Shown: positions 26,968-35,006 of the stretch, one piece after another
Layout of the letters: each line of letters begins with the position of its first letter
How positions within the stretch are numbered: position 1 is the stretch's first letter
Assembly (NCBI RefSeq): GCF_014207705.1
Contig: NZ_JACHIU010000001.1
Coordinates: forward strand, 682,001 to 746,000
Source of the DNA: Sphaerisporangium rubeum
Lineage (GTDB): Bacteria > Actinomycetota > Actinomycetes > Streptosporangiales > Streptosporangiaceae
Reading direction: 5' to 3'
DNA length: 64,000 nucleotides
Notes under the pieces: generated by a model
What the model was told of the DNA's origin: nothing
Seen by the model: only the letters and a program-made list of their open reading frames with translations
Database searches by the model: none
Program-made: the position numbers and the translations under genes

Positions 26968-28239
26968 TCACGTCTTCGGGGAAATCTCTCTTACCACATC
27001 TCCACCCAGGGCCTTCATGCGCACCGCGAGGTCATGGTGGCCGCGGTCGATGAGATAGCCGGGGGCGATGACGGTCTCACCCTCGGCCGCGAGGCCGGCG
27101 AGCACGAGCGCGATTCCGGAACGAAGGTCGTGCGCCGTTACCTCCGTTCCGGTCAGCGGAGTGGGGCCGTGCACGACGGCACGGCTGCCGTCGACCTCGA
27201 TGCCGGCCCCCATTTTGTTGAGCTCTCCCGCGAGCGCGAAACGGCCGTCGAAGATGCGTTCGTGAATATAGCTCGCGCCGTCCGCGAGGCACGCCACCGT
27301 CATGATCGGGGACTGCAGGTCGGTGGCGAAACCCGGGTAGGTGTCGGTGATGACGTTGATCGGCCGCAGCGGCCGGTGCCGGCGCACGTTGAGCACCGCG
27401 CCGTCGCTGGCGAACTCCACACCCATCTGCTCCAGCTTCCACCGGACCACCCCGAGGTGCTCCAGGGACGTGCCGACGAGGTTGACCTCGCCGCCGGTGA
27501 TGGCCGCCGCCATGGCGAACACGCCGGCGTCGAGCCGGTCCGGCATCACGCGGTGCTCGACCGCGGTGAGCTCGTCCACGCCTTCGACGGTGATGAAGCC
27601 GGTGCCGCCGCCGCTGATCTTGGCACCCATGCGGGTGAGCATGGCGATGACGTCGAGGACCTCGGGTTCGAGCGCGGCGTTCTCGATGACGGTCGTGCCC
27701 CTGGCCAGGGCCGCCGCCATGATGAGGTTCTCGGTGCCGGTGTGCGAGGGGGTGTCGAGATAGAGCTGCGCGCCGGTCAGGCCGGCGGCCTTGACGTGGA
27801 TGACGCTCTCATCCTCGTCGACCATCGCGCCGAGCCGCTTGTAGCCGAGGTAGTGGAAGTCGAGGTTGCGGCTGCCGAGATTGCAGCCGCCGACACCTTC
27901 GATGACCGCCTCGCCGAGCCGGTGCAGCAACGCCGGCACGAACAGCACAGAACCGCGGAAACGGCGCGCGATGTCGGCGGGGAGCACCGGGCTGGTCAGC
28001 TTGGACGCGTCGATCACCAGGGTGCGCTCGGCCTCGTGGAGCTGGACGTCGGCGCCGACCGCGCGGGCCAGCTCGACGGCCCGCCGCACGTCTTCGATGA
28101 TGGGGACGTTGCGCAGGACCGTGCGGCCGTCGGCGGCGAGCAGCGCCGCACCGATCATGGGGAGCACGGCGTTCTTCGCTCCCTGGATGAAGGCGGTTCC
28201 GCGCAAGGCGTTGCCACCGCGCACGCGGTAACGAACCAT
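26968..28239 (-). CDS. murA: UDP-N-acetylglucosamine 1-carboxyvinyltransferase (MurA family)
   Basis: A 423-residue enzyme of the EPSP-synthase/MurA fold, which adds enolpyruvate to UDP-GlcNAc in the first step of peptidoglycan synthesis. Catalytic residues are in place: Lys22 and Asn23 in QGAKNAVLP, Cys119 in GGCNLGSR (the fosfomycin target), and the acidic block TDTYPGFATDLQSPI. Length is normal. Starting at ATG 28239, it stands alone, away from other mur genes, so it could be the main copy or a paralogue. The protein has diverged somewhat from textbook MurA around the cysteine loop (NLGSR rather than AIGAR). Confidence 0.88.
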   Translation of the reverse strand: MVRYRVRGGNALRGTAFIQGAKNAVLPMIGAALLAADGRTVLRNVPIIEDVRRAVELARAVGADVQLHEAERTLVIDASKLTSPVLPADIARRFRGSVLFVPALLHRLGEAVIEGVGGCNLGSRNLDFHYLGYKRLGAMVDEDESVIHVKAAGLTGAQLYLDTPSHTGTENLIMAAALARGTTVIENAALEPEVLDVIAMLTRMGAKISGGGTGFITVEGVDELTAVEHRVMPDRLDAGVFAMAAAITGGEVNLVGTSLEHLGVVRWKLEQMGVEFASDGAVLNVRRHRPLRPINVITDTYPGFATDLQSPIMTVACLADGASYIHERIFDGRFALAGELNKMGAGIEVDGSRAVVHGPTPLTGTEVTAHDLRSGIALVLAGLAAEGETVIAPGYLIDRGHHDLAVRMKALGGDVVREISPKT

Positions 28240-28412
28240 GTGATGAGGCTCCTAGGATCGAAAAGCGGCGCGGCCACGCTGGACCCGCCGACGAGCGGAC
28301 GGCGGCCAAGTTATCCGCCCACAGTAGTGGTTTCCGCAGGAGGCGCTCGCCACTTTGACCGTACGTCCGGCGCGCTCCGGCGCCGCGCACCAGCTCCAGC
28401 CGCGATCGGCGG

Positions 28413-29582
28413 TCACCGAGTCGATTGACCGGCCGGAGCGTCGGGGGAGGCGGCGTGCAGCAGCGAGTTGGCGCGCTGGTCCACGAACCGCGTCACGATC
28501 TGCTGCGCGTAGCCGAACACCATGGCCCACACCAGGATCGCCGTCTGCGAGCTCAGCCCCGTGAAGCCCGGCACGAACCCCGAGTTGAGTATCAGCAGGC
28601 CGAGTATCGCGGTCGCCACACCGGCGGGGGCCTTGAGCAGGTTCTGCGCGACCGCCAGGGAGTACCGGGTGGACAGCTCCGACCGGGTCGACAGGGACGC
28701 CGCGGTGGCGAGCGCCGCGCCGAGCACACCGAGCAGCGCCACCAGCGGCACGTCGCCGTGGCTCGGCCCGGGGCCGCCGGTGGGACACACCTGTGGCAAC
28801 GTGGCGTTCGGCCCCAGCATGGAGAGCAAGGTGCCGTGACCGCACATCGGGATCCAGGACGGGAAGGCTGCGCCGAGCGCGACCAGCCCGCAGACGATCA
28901 GGCTGAGGATGAGGACCCCGCCGAGCAGCATGTTGCGGAAGCTGCGGACCCGTCCGCTCTCCACCGCGGCCGCCTGGTAGGCGGCACGCAGCACCGACTG
29001 CAGCAGCGGCCGGTCCTGCTCGCCGACGTCACCCGCCGCCACCCGTGCCGCCAGCCGCTGCACCCGCGCGTCGTCGGCCGCCAGGTACGCGCGTCCCGTC
29101 GCGAGCACCTCAGGCGCGCGGCCCTCCAGCTCTCGCGCCGGCAGCAGCCCGTACAGCAGCACCGTCGCGCCGTGGATGTTGGACCACGCGCCTTCCACGG
29201 CCTGTCCCGTCAGCCACCGCCGTGTTCCCTGACGCTCGTTCGCGTACGCCTCCGCGACGTCCACGTGCTCCTCGACGGCGGCCAGCACCCCCGGGACCTC
29301 CGCGTCCCCCGGACGTAAGGCCGCCACCCGGCCGGCCTCGGCCCGGATCTCGGCCCCCCTGGCCCACACGTAGACACGCCACACCCCCGACCAGCGGAAC
29401 ATGCCGTTCCCCGGAGCCGACCGCTCCGCACGCATGGCTTCCGCGGCCGTGTGCGCCGGGGGAGCGACGTCTCGGACCGTGTGCGCCGCGGGGACGGCGC
29501 CTGCGGTCGCGCCTTTCCCGGTGCTCGCGTCCCCGGTGCTCGCGTCCTTGTCGCCGGCGTCCGTCGTCGGTTCGGCTGTCAT
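28413..29582 (-). CDS. Unknown four-pass membrane protein
   Basis: A 389-residue protein that I do not recognise. The first 55 residues are low-complexity Ala/Thr/Gly. A cytoplasmic helical domain follows to about 215 (WRVYVWARGAEIRAEAGRV, then a W-containing core). Four hydrophobic segments lie near 218-240, 280-300, 320-342 and 347-365. The loop between the first and second carries two cysteines (MCGHG, VCPTGG) that could form a disulphide outside the cell. GGAGGAC precedes the ATG. It lies between murA and purD on the same strand; spacing (about 90 bases to purD) does not prove co-transcription. Confidence 0.7.
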   Translation of the reverse strand: MTAEPTTDAGDKDASTGDASTGKGATAGAVPAAHTVRDVAPPAHTAAEAMRAERSAPGNGMFRWSGVWRVYVWARGAEIRAEAGRVAALRPGDAEVPGVLAAVEEHVDVAEAYANERQGTRRWLTGQAVEGAWSNIHGATVLLYGLLPARELEGRAPEVLATGRAYLAADDARVQRLAARVAAGDVGEQDRPLLQSVLRAAYQAAAVESGRVRSFRNMLLGGVLILSLIVCGLVALGAAFPSWIPMCGHGTLLSMLGPNATLPQVCPTGGPGPSHGDVPLVALLGVLGAALATAASLSTRSELSTRYSLAVAQNLLKAPAGVATAILGLLILNSGFVPGFTGLSSQTAILVWAMVFGYAQQIVTRFVDQRANSLLHAASPDAPAGQSTR

Positions 29583-29673
29583 CCCAGTCCTCCAGAGCTC
29601 GCCTCTGCCCCGGCATATCGCGCCTTCCCCGCGCGGCGCTACCCGTGCGCGGAAGGCGGCAGGTGAGCGGGGA

Positions 29674-30912
29674 TCAGCCGCCGGCGGCGGCCGCGGCGAT
29701 GTCGGTGCGGTGGTGGGAGCCGCGCAGGCGGATGTGGGCCAAGGCGGCGTAGGCGGCGGCGCGCGCGTCCTTCAGGGTGGGGCCGGTGCCGACGACGTTG
29801 AGCACGCGGCCGCCGGCGCTGACCACCTGGCCGTCGGCCGGTCTGGTGCCGGCGTGCAGGACGTAGGCGTCCTTCAGCGGGACGTCCAGGCCTTCGATGA
29901 CGTCGCCGGTCACCGGGGAGGCCGGGTAGTTCTCGGCGGCGAGGACGACGGTCACGGCGGCGCCTTCGCTGTGGCGCGGCGCGGGGTGGGCCGCGAGGGT
30001 GCCGGTGGCGCAGGCGTGCAGGAGCGACGCCAGGGGGGTCGCGAGGCGGTCGAGCACCACCTGGGTCTCGGGGTCGCCGAAGCGCGCGTTGAACTCGATG
30101 ACCTTGGGGCCGGCCTCGGTCAGGGCCAGCCCCGCGTACAGGACGCCGGTGTACGGCGTGCCGCGGCGCGCGAGCTCGGTGATGGTGGGGAGGACGATCT
30201 CGGCCATCACCTGGCCGGTCAGGCCCTCAGGGGCCCACGGCAGCGGGGTGTAGGCCCCCATGCCGCCGGTGTTGGGGCCGGCGTCGCCGTCCAGAGCACG
30301 CTTGAAGTCCTGTGCGGCCTGGAGGGGGACGGCGGTGGCGCCGTCGCAGAGCGCGAACAGGGAGACCTCGGGGCCGTCGAGGTACTCCTCGATGACCACG
30401 CGCTCACAGGCGGCGGCGTGCGCGAGCGCCTCGCCGAGGTCGGAGGTGACGACGACCCCCTTGCCTGCCGCGAGGCCGTCGTCCTTGACGACGTACGGCG
30501 CGCCGAACTCCTCGAGCGCGGCGCGGGCCTGCTCGGGGGTGGCGCACACGCGGGACCCGGCGGTCGGCACCCCGGCGGCGATCATGATGTCCTTGGCGAA
30601 CGCCTTGGAGCCCTCGATGCGCGCCGCCTCGGCCGACGGCCCGAAGCACGCGACACCGGCGGCGCGCACCGCGTCGGCCACCCCCGCGACCAGCGGCGCC
30701 TCCGGCCCGACGACCACCAGGTCGGCGCCGAGCCGTGAGACGAGCGCCGTCACCTGCTCGGGGTCGGTCGCCACCACCGGGTGGACGGCGGCGACCGACG
30801 CGATGCCGGCGTTGCCGGGAGCGCAGTGGAGCTCGGACACCTCGGGGTCCAGGGCCAGCGCACGGCACAGAGCGTGCTCCCGGCCACCGGATCCAATCAC
30901 TAGTACGCGCAC
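29674..30912 (-). CDS. purD: Phosphoribosylamine-glycine ligase
   Basis: A 412-residue ATP-grasp enzyme (GAR synthetase), the second step of purine synthesis. [65 protein letters not shown] and [12 protein letters not shown] are the family blocks in order. Length is normal. It starts at GTG 30912. Two TGTGGACGA sequences upstream (about 30967 and 30990) are one base off a DnaA box. Nearest neighbours are unrelated, so it is probably a single-gene unit. Confidence 0.95.
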   Translation of the reverse strand: MRVLVIGSGGREHALCRALALDPEVSELHCAPGNAGIASVAAVHPVVATDPEQVTALVSRLGADLVVVGPEAPLVAGVADAVRAAGVACFGPSAEAARIEGSKAFAKDIMIAAGVPTAGSRVCATPEQARAALEEFGAPYVVKDDGLAAGKGVVVTSDLGEALAHAAACERVVIEEYLDGPEVSLFALCDGATAVPLQAAQDFKRALDGDAGPNTGGMGAYTPLPWAPEGLTGQVMAEIVLPTITELARRGTPYTGVLYAGLALTEAGPKVIEFNARFGDPETQVVLDRLATPLASLLHACATGTLAAHPAPRHSEGAAVTVVLAAENYPASPVTGDVIEGLDVPLKDAYVLHAGTRPADGQVVSAGGRVLNVVGTGPTLKDARAAAYAALAHIRLRGSHHRTDIAAAAAGG

Positions 30913-31030
30913 GCACGGAGTCTACGGCCCACCCGCCCCCAGGCCCTCCAGGCCGTGGTCACCCCTGTGGACGACGCCGCAGGTGGCCTGTGGACGACGC
31001 GTGAGCGACCCGCGGACGGGTGTGGCGGCG

Positions 31031-31675
31031 TCAGCCCTGCTGGTCGGCGCCGGTGTACATGGCGGTGATGCGGTCGGCGGCGGCGCGGGCCTCGGCCTCG
31101 TCGGTGCCGGCGGCGATGCTGGCGTCGGCCCAGCTCGCGCTGCTGAGCGCGGTGAAGCGCCTGCCGTCGTCGGAGGCGAGCCACTCCTCGGCGGCCTTGC
31201 CGGGCTCGATGGACGCGCCGGTGCCGAGGTGTCCCGCGAGGCCGAGTATCCCCATGTCCCAGCCGATGCCGACGGCGCCGGGGCCGAACTGGACCCACAT
31301 GTCGTCGTCCACGGCGGCGGTGTGCTCAAGGGTGAACGTCGTGCCGCCGCCGGGTGCGGGGGTGAGCGTGACCTCGATCCAGCTCACCTGGCCGCCGAAC
31401 TCCCAGGTGGCCGCGAAGCTCGTCGGCGCGTCGCACCGCTCGACGGTGCCGCCGGCGTTGCCTTCGAACTGGTAGCTGCCGCCGACCTTCAGCTCGCCGC
31501 TGATCGGCAGGAACCAGCGCGGGATGCGCTCGATGTTCGTGAGCGCGTCCCACACCTCCTCGACGGGAGCGTCGTAGGTCTGGGTCGCGGTCAGCACCCG
31601 GGCCTCTCCGGCGTCCAGCGTGCGGCTGCCGATGGTGCGCTTGACGGCGCTGATCTGCTCGGTCGTATCGATCAC
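31031..31675 (-). CDS. SRPBCC (AHSA1-like) protein
   Basis: A 214-residue protein with a START/AHSA1 helix-grip domain: LTATQTYDAPVEEVWDALTNIERIPRWFLPI, then GGSYQFEGNAGGTVERC and VSWIEVTLTPAPGGGTTFTLEHT. These domains bind hydrophobic ligands. A C-terminal helical extension of about 70 residues follows. Its GTG start overlaps the stop of the ArsR-type gene (GTGA at 31672-31675), so the two are co-translated. ArsR-AHSA1 pairs are a common actinobacterial arrangement in which the regulator controls the ligand-binding protein. Confidence 0.88.
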   Translation of the reverse strand: MIDTTEQISAVKRTIGSRTLDAGEARVLTATQTYDAPVEEVWDALTNIERIPRWFLPISGELKVGGSYQFEGNAGGTVERCDAPTSFAATWEFGGQVSWIEVTLTPAPGGGTTFTLEHTAAVDDDMWVQFGPGAVGIGWDMGILGLAGHLGTGASIEPGKAAEEWLASDDGRRFTALSSASWADASIAAGTDEAEARAAADRITAMYTGADQQG

Positions 31676-32079
31676 GGGGAACTCCCTTGTCCTTTTCGTC
31701 GGTCTTTCTCGCCGGCGCCTGGCTCGCGCAGCCGCCGCTCGCGCCTGCCTCTGGCGATCTCGGTGTCGAGAGCCATCAGCGGTGGCGTCACGGCGCGGCG
31801 GAAGTTGTCCAGCCAGGCGTCGACCTCGCGCAGCGCCTCGGTGTTCACCGTGTACAGGCGGCGGGTGCCTTCGGGTCGTACGCTCGCGAAACCCGCGTCA
31901 CGCAGCACCCGCAGGTGCTGGGACACGGCCGGCTGTGAGATGCCGAACTCGCGCCGCATGACCTCCGACACCGCTCCGGAGGTCAGTTCGCCGCCGGCCA
32001 GCACCTCAAGGATCCTGCGGCGCACCGGGTCGCCGAGAATATCGAACGCGTGCACGAATCCATTGATATCACAGGCCAC
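31672..32079 (-). CDS. ArsR-family winged-helix regulator
   Basis: A 135-residue regulator. FDILGDPVRRRILEVLAGGELTSG followed by ISQPAVSQHLRVLRDAGFASVRPEGTRRLYTVN is the ArsR winged helix. No metal-binding cysteine pair (ELCVCD-type) is present, so it belongs to the non-metal ArsR group usually paired with AHSA1 proteins. The tail is basic. The start is uncertain: GTG 32079 sits within a few bases of a TATATAA element and an inverted repeat with no ribosome site, and GTG 32055 (VHAFDILGDP) may be the real start. Confidence 0.88.
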   Translation of the reverse strand: MACDINGFVHAFDILGDPVRRRILEVLAGGELTSGAVSEVMRREFGISQPAVSQHLRVLRDAGFASVRPEGTRRLYTVNTEALREVDAWLDNFRRAVTPPLMALDTEIARGRRERRLREPGAGEKDRRKGQGSSP

Positions 32080-32084
32080 TTATA

Positions 32085-32098
32085 TAAGCCAAGGCTTA
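32085..32098 (-). promoter_or_regulatory. Probable ArsR operator overlapping its promoter
   Basis: Inverted repeat TAAGCC/GGCTTA with a 2-base centre lies directly upstream of the ArsR gene. An AT-rich TATATAA (32081-32087) that could be its -10 element overlaps it. Autorepression is typical for ArsR proteins; that this is the site is inference. Confidence 0.5.
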
Positions 32099-32225
32099 AT
32101 CATGACCCGTTCTCGCGAAAGGCATGATCAGACGGCATAAGGCCGTTGTAAGCTGGGAGCGGAGCCGGGCCGTGGTAAGTTAGGTCGGCTTTGGTCTGTC
32201 TGCGGCTGATTGGAGGTGAGTCGGG

Positions 32226-32309
32226 ATGACATCTGGTGATCCCAGCAGTACGTGCTCGCGCACGTACGTCGTGCGCACCCCCGACCACTCCGATCCGGTG
32301 CCCGGCTGA
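32226..32309 (+). CDS. Putative 27-residue leader peptide upstream of corA
   Basis: A short open frame with a near-ideal ribosome site, GGAGGTGAG at 32212-32220, nine bases before the ATG. The encoded peptide starts MTSGDPSSTC and ends RTPDHSDPVPG, so its second half alternates proline with acidic residues. Proline/acidic leader peptides (MgtL type) destabilise ribosomes when magnesium is low and so control magnesium-transporter mRNAs. The frame ends 78 bases before the corA start, and hairpins lie inside it and just after it. Whether it is translated is untested; the start signal is better than that of many genes here. Confidence 0.6.
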   Translation: MTSGDPSSTCSRTYVVRTPDHSDPVPG

Positions 32310-32341
32310 GACCTCCTCATCACGTCACCTCCCTGTGACGT
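32248..32341 (+). promoter_or_regulatory. Two hairpins of the corA leader (attenuator-like)
   Basis: Hairpin 1, inside the leader frame, has perfect 8-bp arms GTACGTGC (32248-32255) and GCACGTAC (32260-32267) around a TCGC loop. Hairpin 2, after the leader stop, has perfect 7-bp arms ACGTCAC (32322-32328) and GTGACGT (32335-32341) around CTCCCT. TCACCTCC at 32325-32332, part of hairpin 2, is exactly complementary to the leader ribosome site GGAGGTGA (32212-32219), so hairpin 2 and a sequestered leader start would be mutually exclusive. I see no canonical M-box riboswitch core. Confidence 0.5.
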
Positions 32342-32387
32342 CCGCCGCCATGTGCGGCTCCCGCTATGCCGGGCGGGAAGGACCGAC

Positions 32388-33518
32388 ATGCGCTCGTCCA
32401 CGCTTTTCCAGCGGATCAACCGCCACCCCCGTGCCACGCACGTACGCATCGGCGCGCCTGCCGCGACGACCCCGCGCCACCACGTCCCCGACCCGAGGTG
32501 CGTGCCGCCGAGCGACTCCCTGGTGGAGTTCGGCGCCTACATCGGCGGCAAGCGGGTCGACGTCCCCGGCATCCCCGAGGCCGTGAGCCTGGTCAGAGAC
32601 CACAACAACGCCGTCGGAGCCCCCGAGGCGTACGTCTGGGTCGGCCTGCACGAGCCCGAGGCGCCGGAGGTCGAGTGGCTGGCCGAGGTGTTCGGCCTGC
32701 ACCCCCTGGCCGTCGAGGACGCCGTCAAGGCGCACCAGCGGCCGAAGGCCGAGCGGTACGGCGACTCGCTGTTCGTCGTGCTGAAGACCGTGGCGTTCCT
32801 CGACCACGACGAGCTCACCGCGTCCAGCGAGATCATCGGCGTCGGCGAGATCATGCTTTTCGTCGGCTCCGACTTCGTGGTCACCGTGCGCCACGGCAGC
32901 CACTGCTCGCTGTCGGAGGTGCGCGGCCGGCTGGAGGCCAAGCCCAAGCTGCTGTCCCGCGGCCCGGCCGGTGTCCTGCACGCCATCGCCGACCACGTCG
33001 TGGACCGCTATCTGAGCGTGGCGGACCTGATGCAGGCCGAGCTGGAGGAGGTCGAGGCGGCGGTCTTCGCCGACGTCAGCTCACGCGACATCGGCCGCAT
33101 CTACCAGCTCAAGCGCGAGATGATCGAGATGAAGCGCGCCGTCACGCCGCTGCGCACGCCGCTGAGCGCGCTGCCGCAGCGCCGCATGATCCCCTCCGAC
33201 ATGCGCGACTACTTCCGCGACGTCGGCGACCACCTGGCCAGGGTGTGCGAGCAGGTCGAGTCCTCCAACGAGCTGTGCAACTCGATCCTGCAGGCCGCGC
33301 TGGCCAGGTCCAACGCTCTGGCCAACGAGGACATGCGCAAGATCTCCGCGTGGGTCGCCATCATCTCGGTGCCGACCATGATCGCCGGCATCTACGGCAT
33401 GAACTTCACCCACATGCCGGGCCTGACGGCCATGTGGGGTTACCCCGTGGTCATCGGCACCATGCTGGTGATCTGCTCCCTGCTGTACCGGGGTTTCCGC
33501 CGCAACAGCTGGCTGTGA
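32388..33518 (+). CDS. corA: CorA-type magnesium/divalent cation channel
   Basis: A 376-residue CorA protein. The large cytoplasmic domain contains HPLAVEDAVKAHQRPKAERYGDSLFVVLKT; the stalk is helical and charged; the C-terminus has two membrane helices joined at the signature loop YGMNF. The GMN motif is required for Mg2+ selectivity in the pentameric channel. The ATG at 32388 has AAGGA upstream; an ATG 12 codons earlier has no ribosome site. The 5' region carries the leader peptide and hairpins described separately. It converges on tenA with a good bidirectional hairpin between. Confidence 0.93.
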   Translation: MRSSTLFQRINRHPRATHVRIGAPAATTPRHHVPDPRCVPPSDSLVEFGAYIGGKRVDVPGIPEAVSLVRDHNNAVGAPEAYVWVGLHEPEAPEVEWLAEVFGLHPLAVEDAVKAHQRPKAERYGDSLFVVLKTVAFLDHDELTASSEIIGVGEIMLFVGSDFVVTVRHGSHCSLSEVRGRLEAKPKLLSRGPAGVLHAIADHVVDRYLSVADLMQAELEEVEAAVFADVSSRDIGRIYQLKREMIEMKRAVTPLRTPLSALPQRRMIPSDMRDYFRDVGDHLARVCEQVESSNELCNSILQAALARSNALANEDMRKISAWVAIISVPTMIAGIYGMNFTHMPGLTAMWGYPVVIGTMLVICSLLYRGFRRNSWL

Positions 33519-33619
33519 GCCGACCGGCCCGGCTGCCTGAGACACCTCGTGACCGCCGTCGCTCACCCGGGGAGGAACGGCGCACGGCCAGGTCGTACCA
33601 GGCCGGTCATGCGGACCGA

Positions 33620-33654
33620 CCGGTACGGACCGGTTCGGTCCTGGTCCGTGCCGG
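33620..33654. terminator. Bidirectional hairpin between corA and tenA
   Basis: Arms CCGGTACGGACC (33620-33631) and GGTCCGTGCCGG (33643-33654) pair with a single G-T wobble around an 11-base loop, between two convergent genes. No T-run, as is common at very high GC. Confidence 0.6.
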
Positions 33655-33669
33655 CCGGTGCGGACCGGA

Positions 33670-34371
33670 TCACACCGGCCAGGTCTCGCGGCGCCAGGCG
33701 GCGTCCCAGAACATCCACTCGTACCGCGCCGTGGTCACGAAGTGGTCCAGGGCCCGCGCGCGCTGCGCGGCCGTGGCCTCCGCGCCGGCGCGGTCGGTGA
33801 GGCCGACCACGCGCCGCACCACGGCCTGGAAGCCCTCGTCCCCGTACGCGTCGATCCAGCGGCGGTACAGCGGGTCGGGGGACGACCGCTCGAGCAGCGC
33901 CTCGCCGACCCTGGCGTAGATCCAGTAGCAGGGCAGCACCGCGGCCAGCCCGTCGAGGAACGACCCGCCGTACACCGTGGCGAGCAGATAACTGGTGTAC
34001 GCGCGCGTCGTCGGCGCCACCGGCGCGTCGTGCTCCGTCACACCCCCGAGGTCCGCCATGAACGCGCCGTGCATCTCCTGCTCGGCCGCCACGGCCCCCA
34101 CCGCGTCCCCCGCGAACGCACGCACGTCGTCCTCGTCGGGGGCCTTGGCCGCGCACACCGAGAGCGCACGCGCGTAGTCCCTCAGGTAATGCGAGTCCTG
34201 CGCGACGAAGTACCCGAACGCCTCCTTCGGCAGCGTGCCGTCCGCCAGCCCGGTGATGAAGGGATGGGAGAGGATCGCGGCGTACACAGGCTCGATGGCC
34301 CGCCACAGCTCGGTGCTGAACGAACTCCCGGACGCGGACACGGGGGACGTGGTGGACTCGTCGACGGTCAT
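33670..34371 (-). CDS. tenA: TenA/thiaminase-II family protein
   Basis: A 233-residue all-helical TenA-fold protein. LWRAIEPVYAAILSHPFITGLADGTLPKEAFGYFVAQDSHYLRDYARAL is the family N-terminus, AAEQEMHGAFM and YTSYLLATV the middle, and LPCYWIYARVGE contains the active-site cysteine; ARYEWMFWDAAW ends it with the conserved glutamate. TenA salvages degraded thiamin by releasing HMP. No TPP riboswitch or thi gene is seen nearby, so regulation by thiamin is not evident. Family members with unclear function also exist. Confidence 0.9.
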   Translation of the reverse strand: MTVDESTTSPVSASGSSFSTELWRAIEPVYAAILSHPFITGLADGTLPKEAFGYFVAQDSHYLRDYARALSVCAAKAPDEDDVRAFAGDAVGAVAAEQEMHGAFMADLGGVTEHDAPVAPTTRAYTSYLLATVYGGSFLDGLAAVLPCYWIYARVGEALLERSSPDPLYRRWIDAYGDEGFQAVVRRVVGLTDRAGAEATAAQRARALDHFVTTARYEWMFWDAAWRRETWPV

Positions 34372-34450
34372 GAGTCCACCGTATTGACCAGGAGGCGGCC
34401 ACCGGACAGCGGTCCCTTGGTCCGCGTACGAACGTACGGCCGGCGTCGAC

Positions 34451-34942
34451 CTACAAATTGTCCACGAACAGGCGTGCCTCCTGCTCCTCCATGCCGGTCT
34501 CGCCGCGCACGAGAAAGATCGCCTGCTCGTCGCGACCGGCGGCCTTGAGGCGTCGTACCCGCGTCGCGAGGTCCGGCGGCAGGTCCTGCGGTGCGTCCTC
34601 GGGGAGGGGTGGCAGCGGCGTGTTCCGCACCGGCCGGTACCTGGCCATGATCGGGTGATCGTACAGCGGCCGGCCCACCACCACCCCGTCCACCACCGCC
34701 TTGGCGTCCGCCAGCCCGAGCCCGGTGTGCCGCCGCAACTCCTTGATCGCCTCGATCTGCCGCCGCTCCCGCACCAGATGGACGACGAGCTGCTCCAGGT
34801 CGAGGTTCGCCGGTACGGCCCCGGTCCTCCGGCCGCTCCCCTTGCGTAGCACCCCGGTCAACCCGACGATCACCCCGAGAACCACGACGACCAGGACCAG
34901 GACCAAGAGGATGAAGATCTCAACAGGACCAATCGATGGCAT
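34451..34942 (-). CDS. Membrane protein with L7/L12 C-terminal-like domain
   Basis: A 163-residue protein: one N-terminal membrane helix (about 5-28, FILLVLVLVVVVLGVIVG) followed by a cytoplasmic domain. RRQIEAIKELRRHTGLGLADAKAVVDG copies the ribosomal L7/L12 C-terminal helix-turn-helix that contacts translation GTPases. A second, weaker copy may lie at the C-terminus (ARVRRLKAAGRDEQAIFLVRGETGMEEQEARLFV-like, residues about 125-163). It is not ribosomal protein L7/L12. Starts at 34951 and 34978 are also possible. Function unknown. Confidence 0.75.
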   Translation of the reverse strand: MPSIGPVEIFILLVLVLVVVVLGVIVGLTGVLRKGSGRRTGAVPANLDLEQLVVHLVRERRQIEAIKELRRHTGLGLADAKAVVDGVVVGRPLYDHPIMARYRPVRNTPLPPLPEDAPQDLPPDLATRVRRLKAAGRDEQAIFLVRGETGMEEQEARLFVDNL

Positions 34943-35006
34943 GCGCCGCATCGTATGACGATTCAGTCGGAGTCGCATTGATGTGACGGAACGCCTGTAG
35001 GTGAGG

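Noticed and set aside
32100-32387. Mg2+ M-box riboswitch before corA
   Set aside because: I could not find the conserved M-box core; a leader ORF with hairpins explains the region better.
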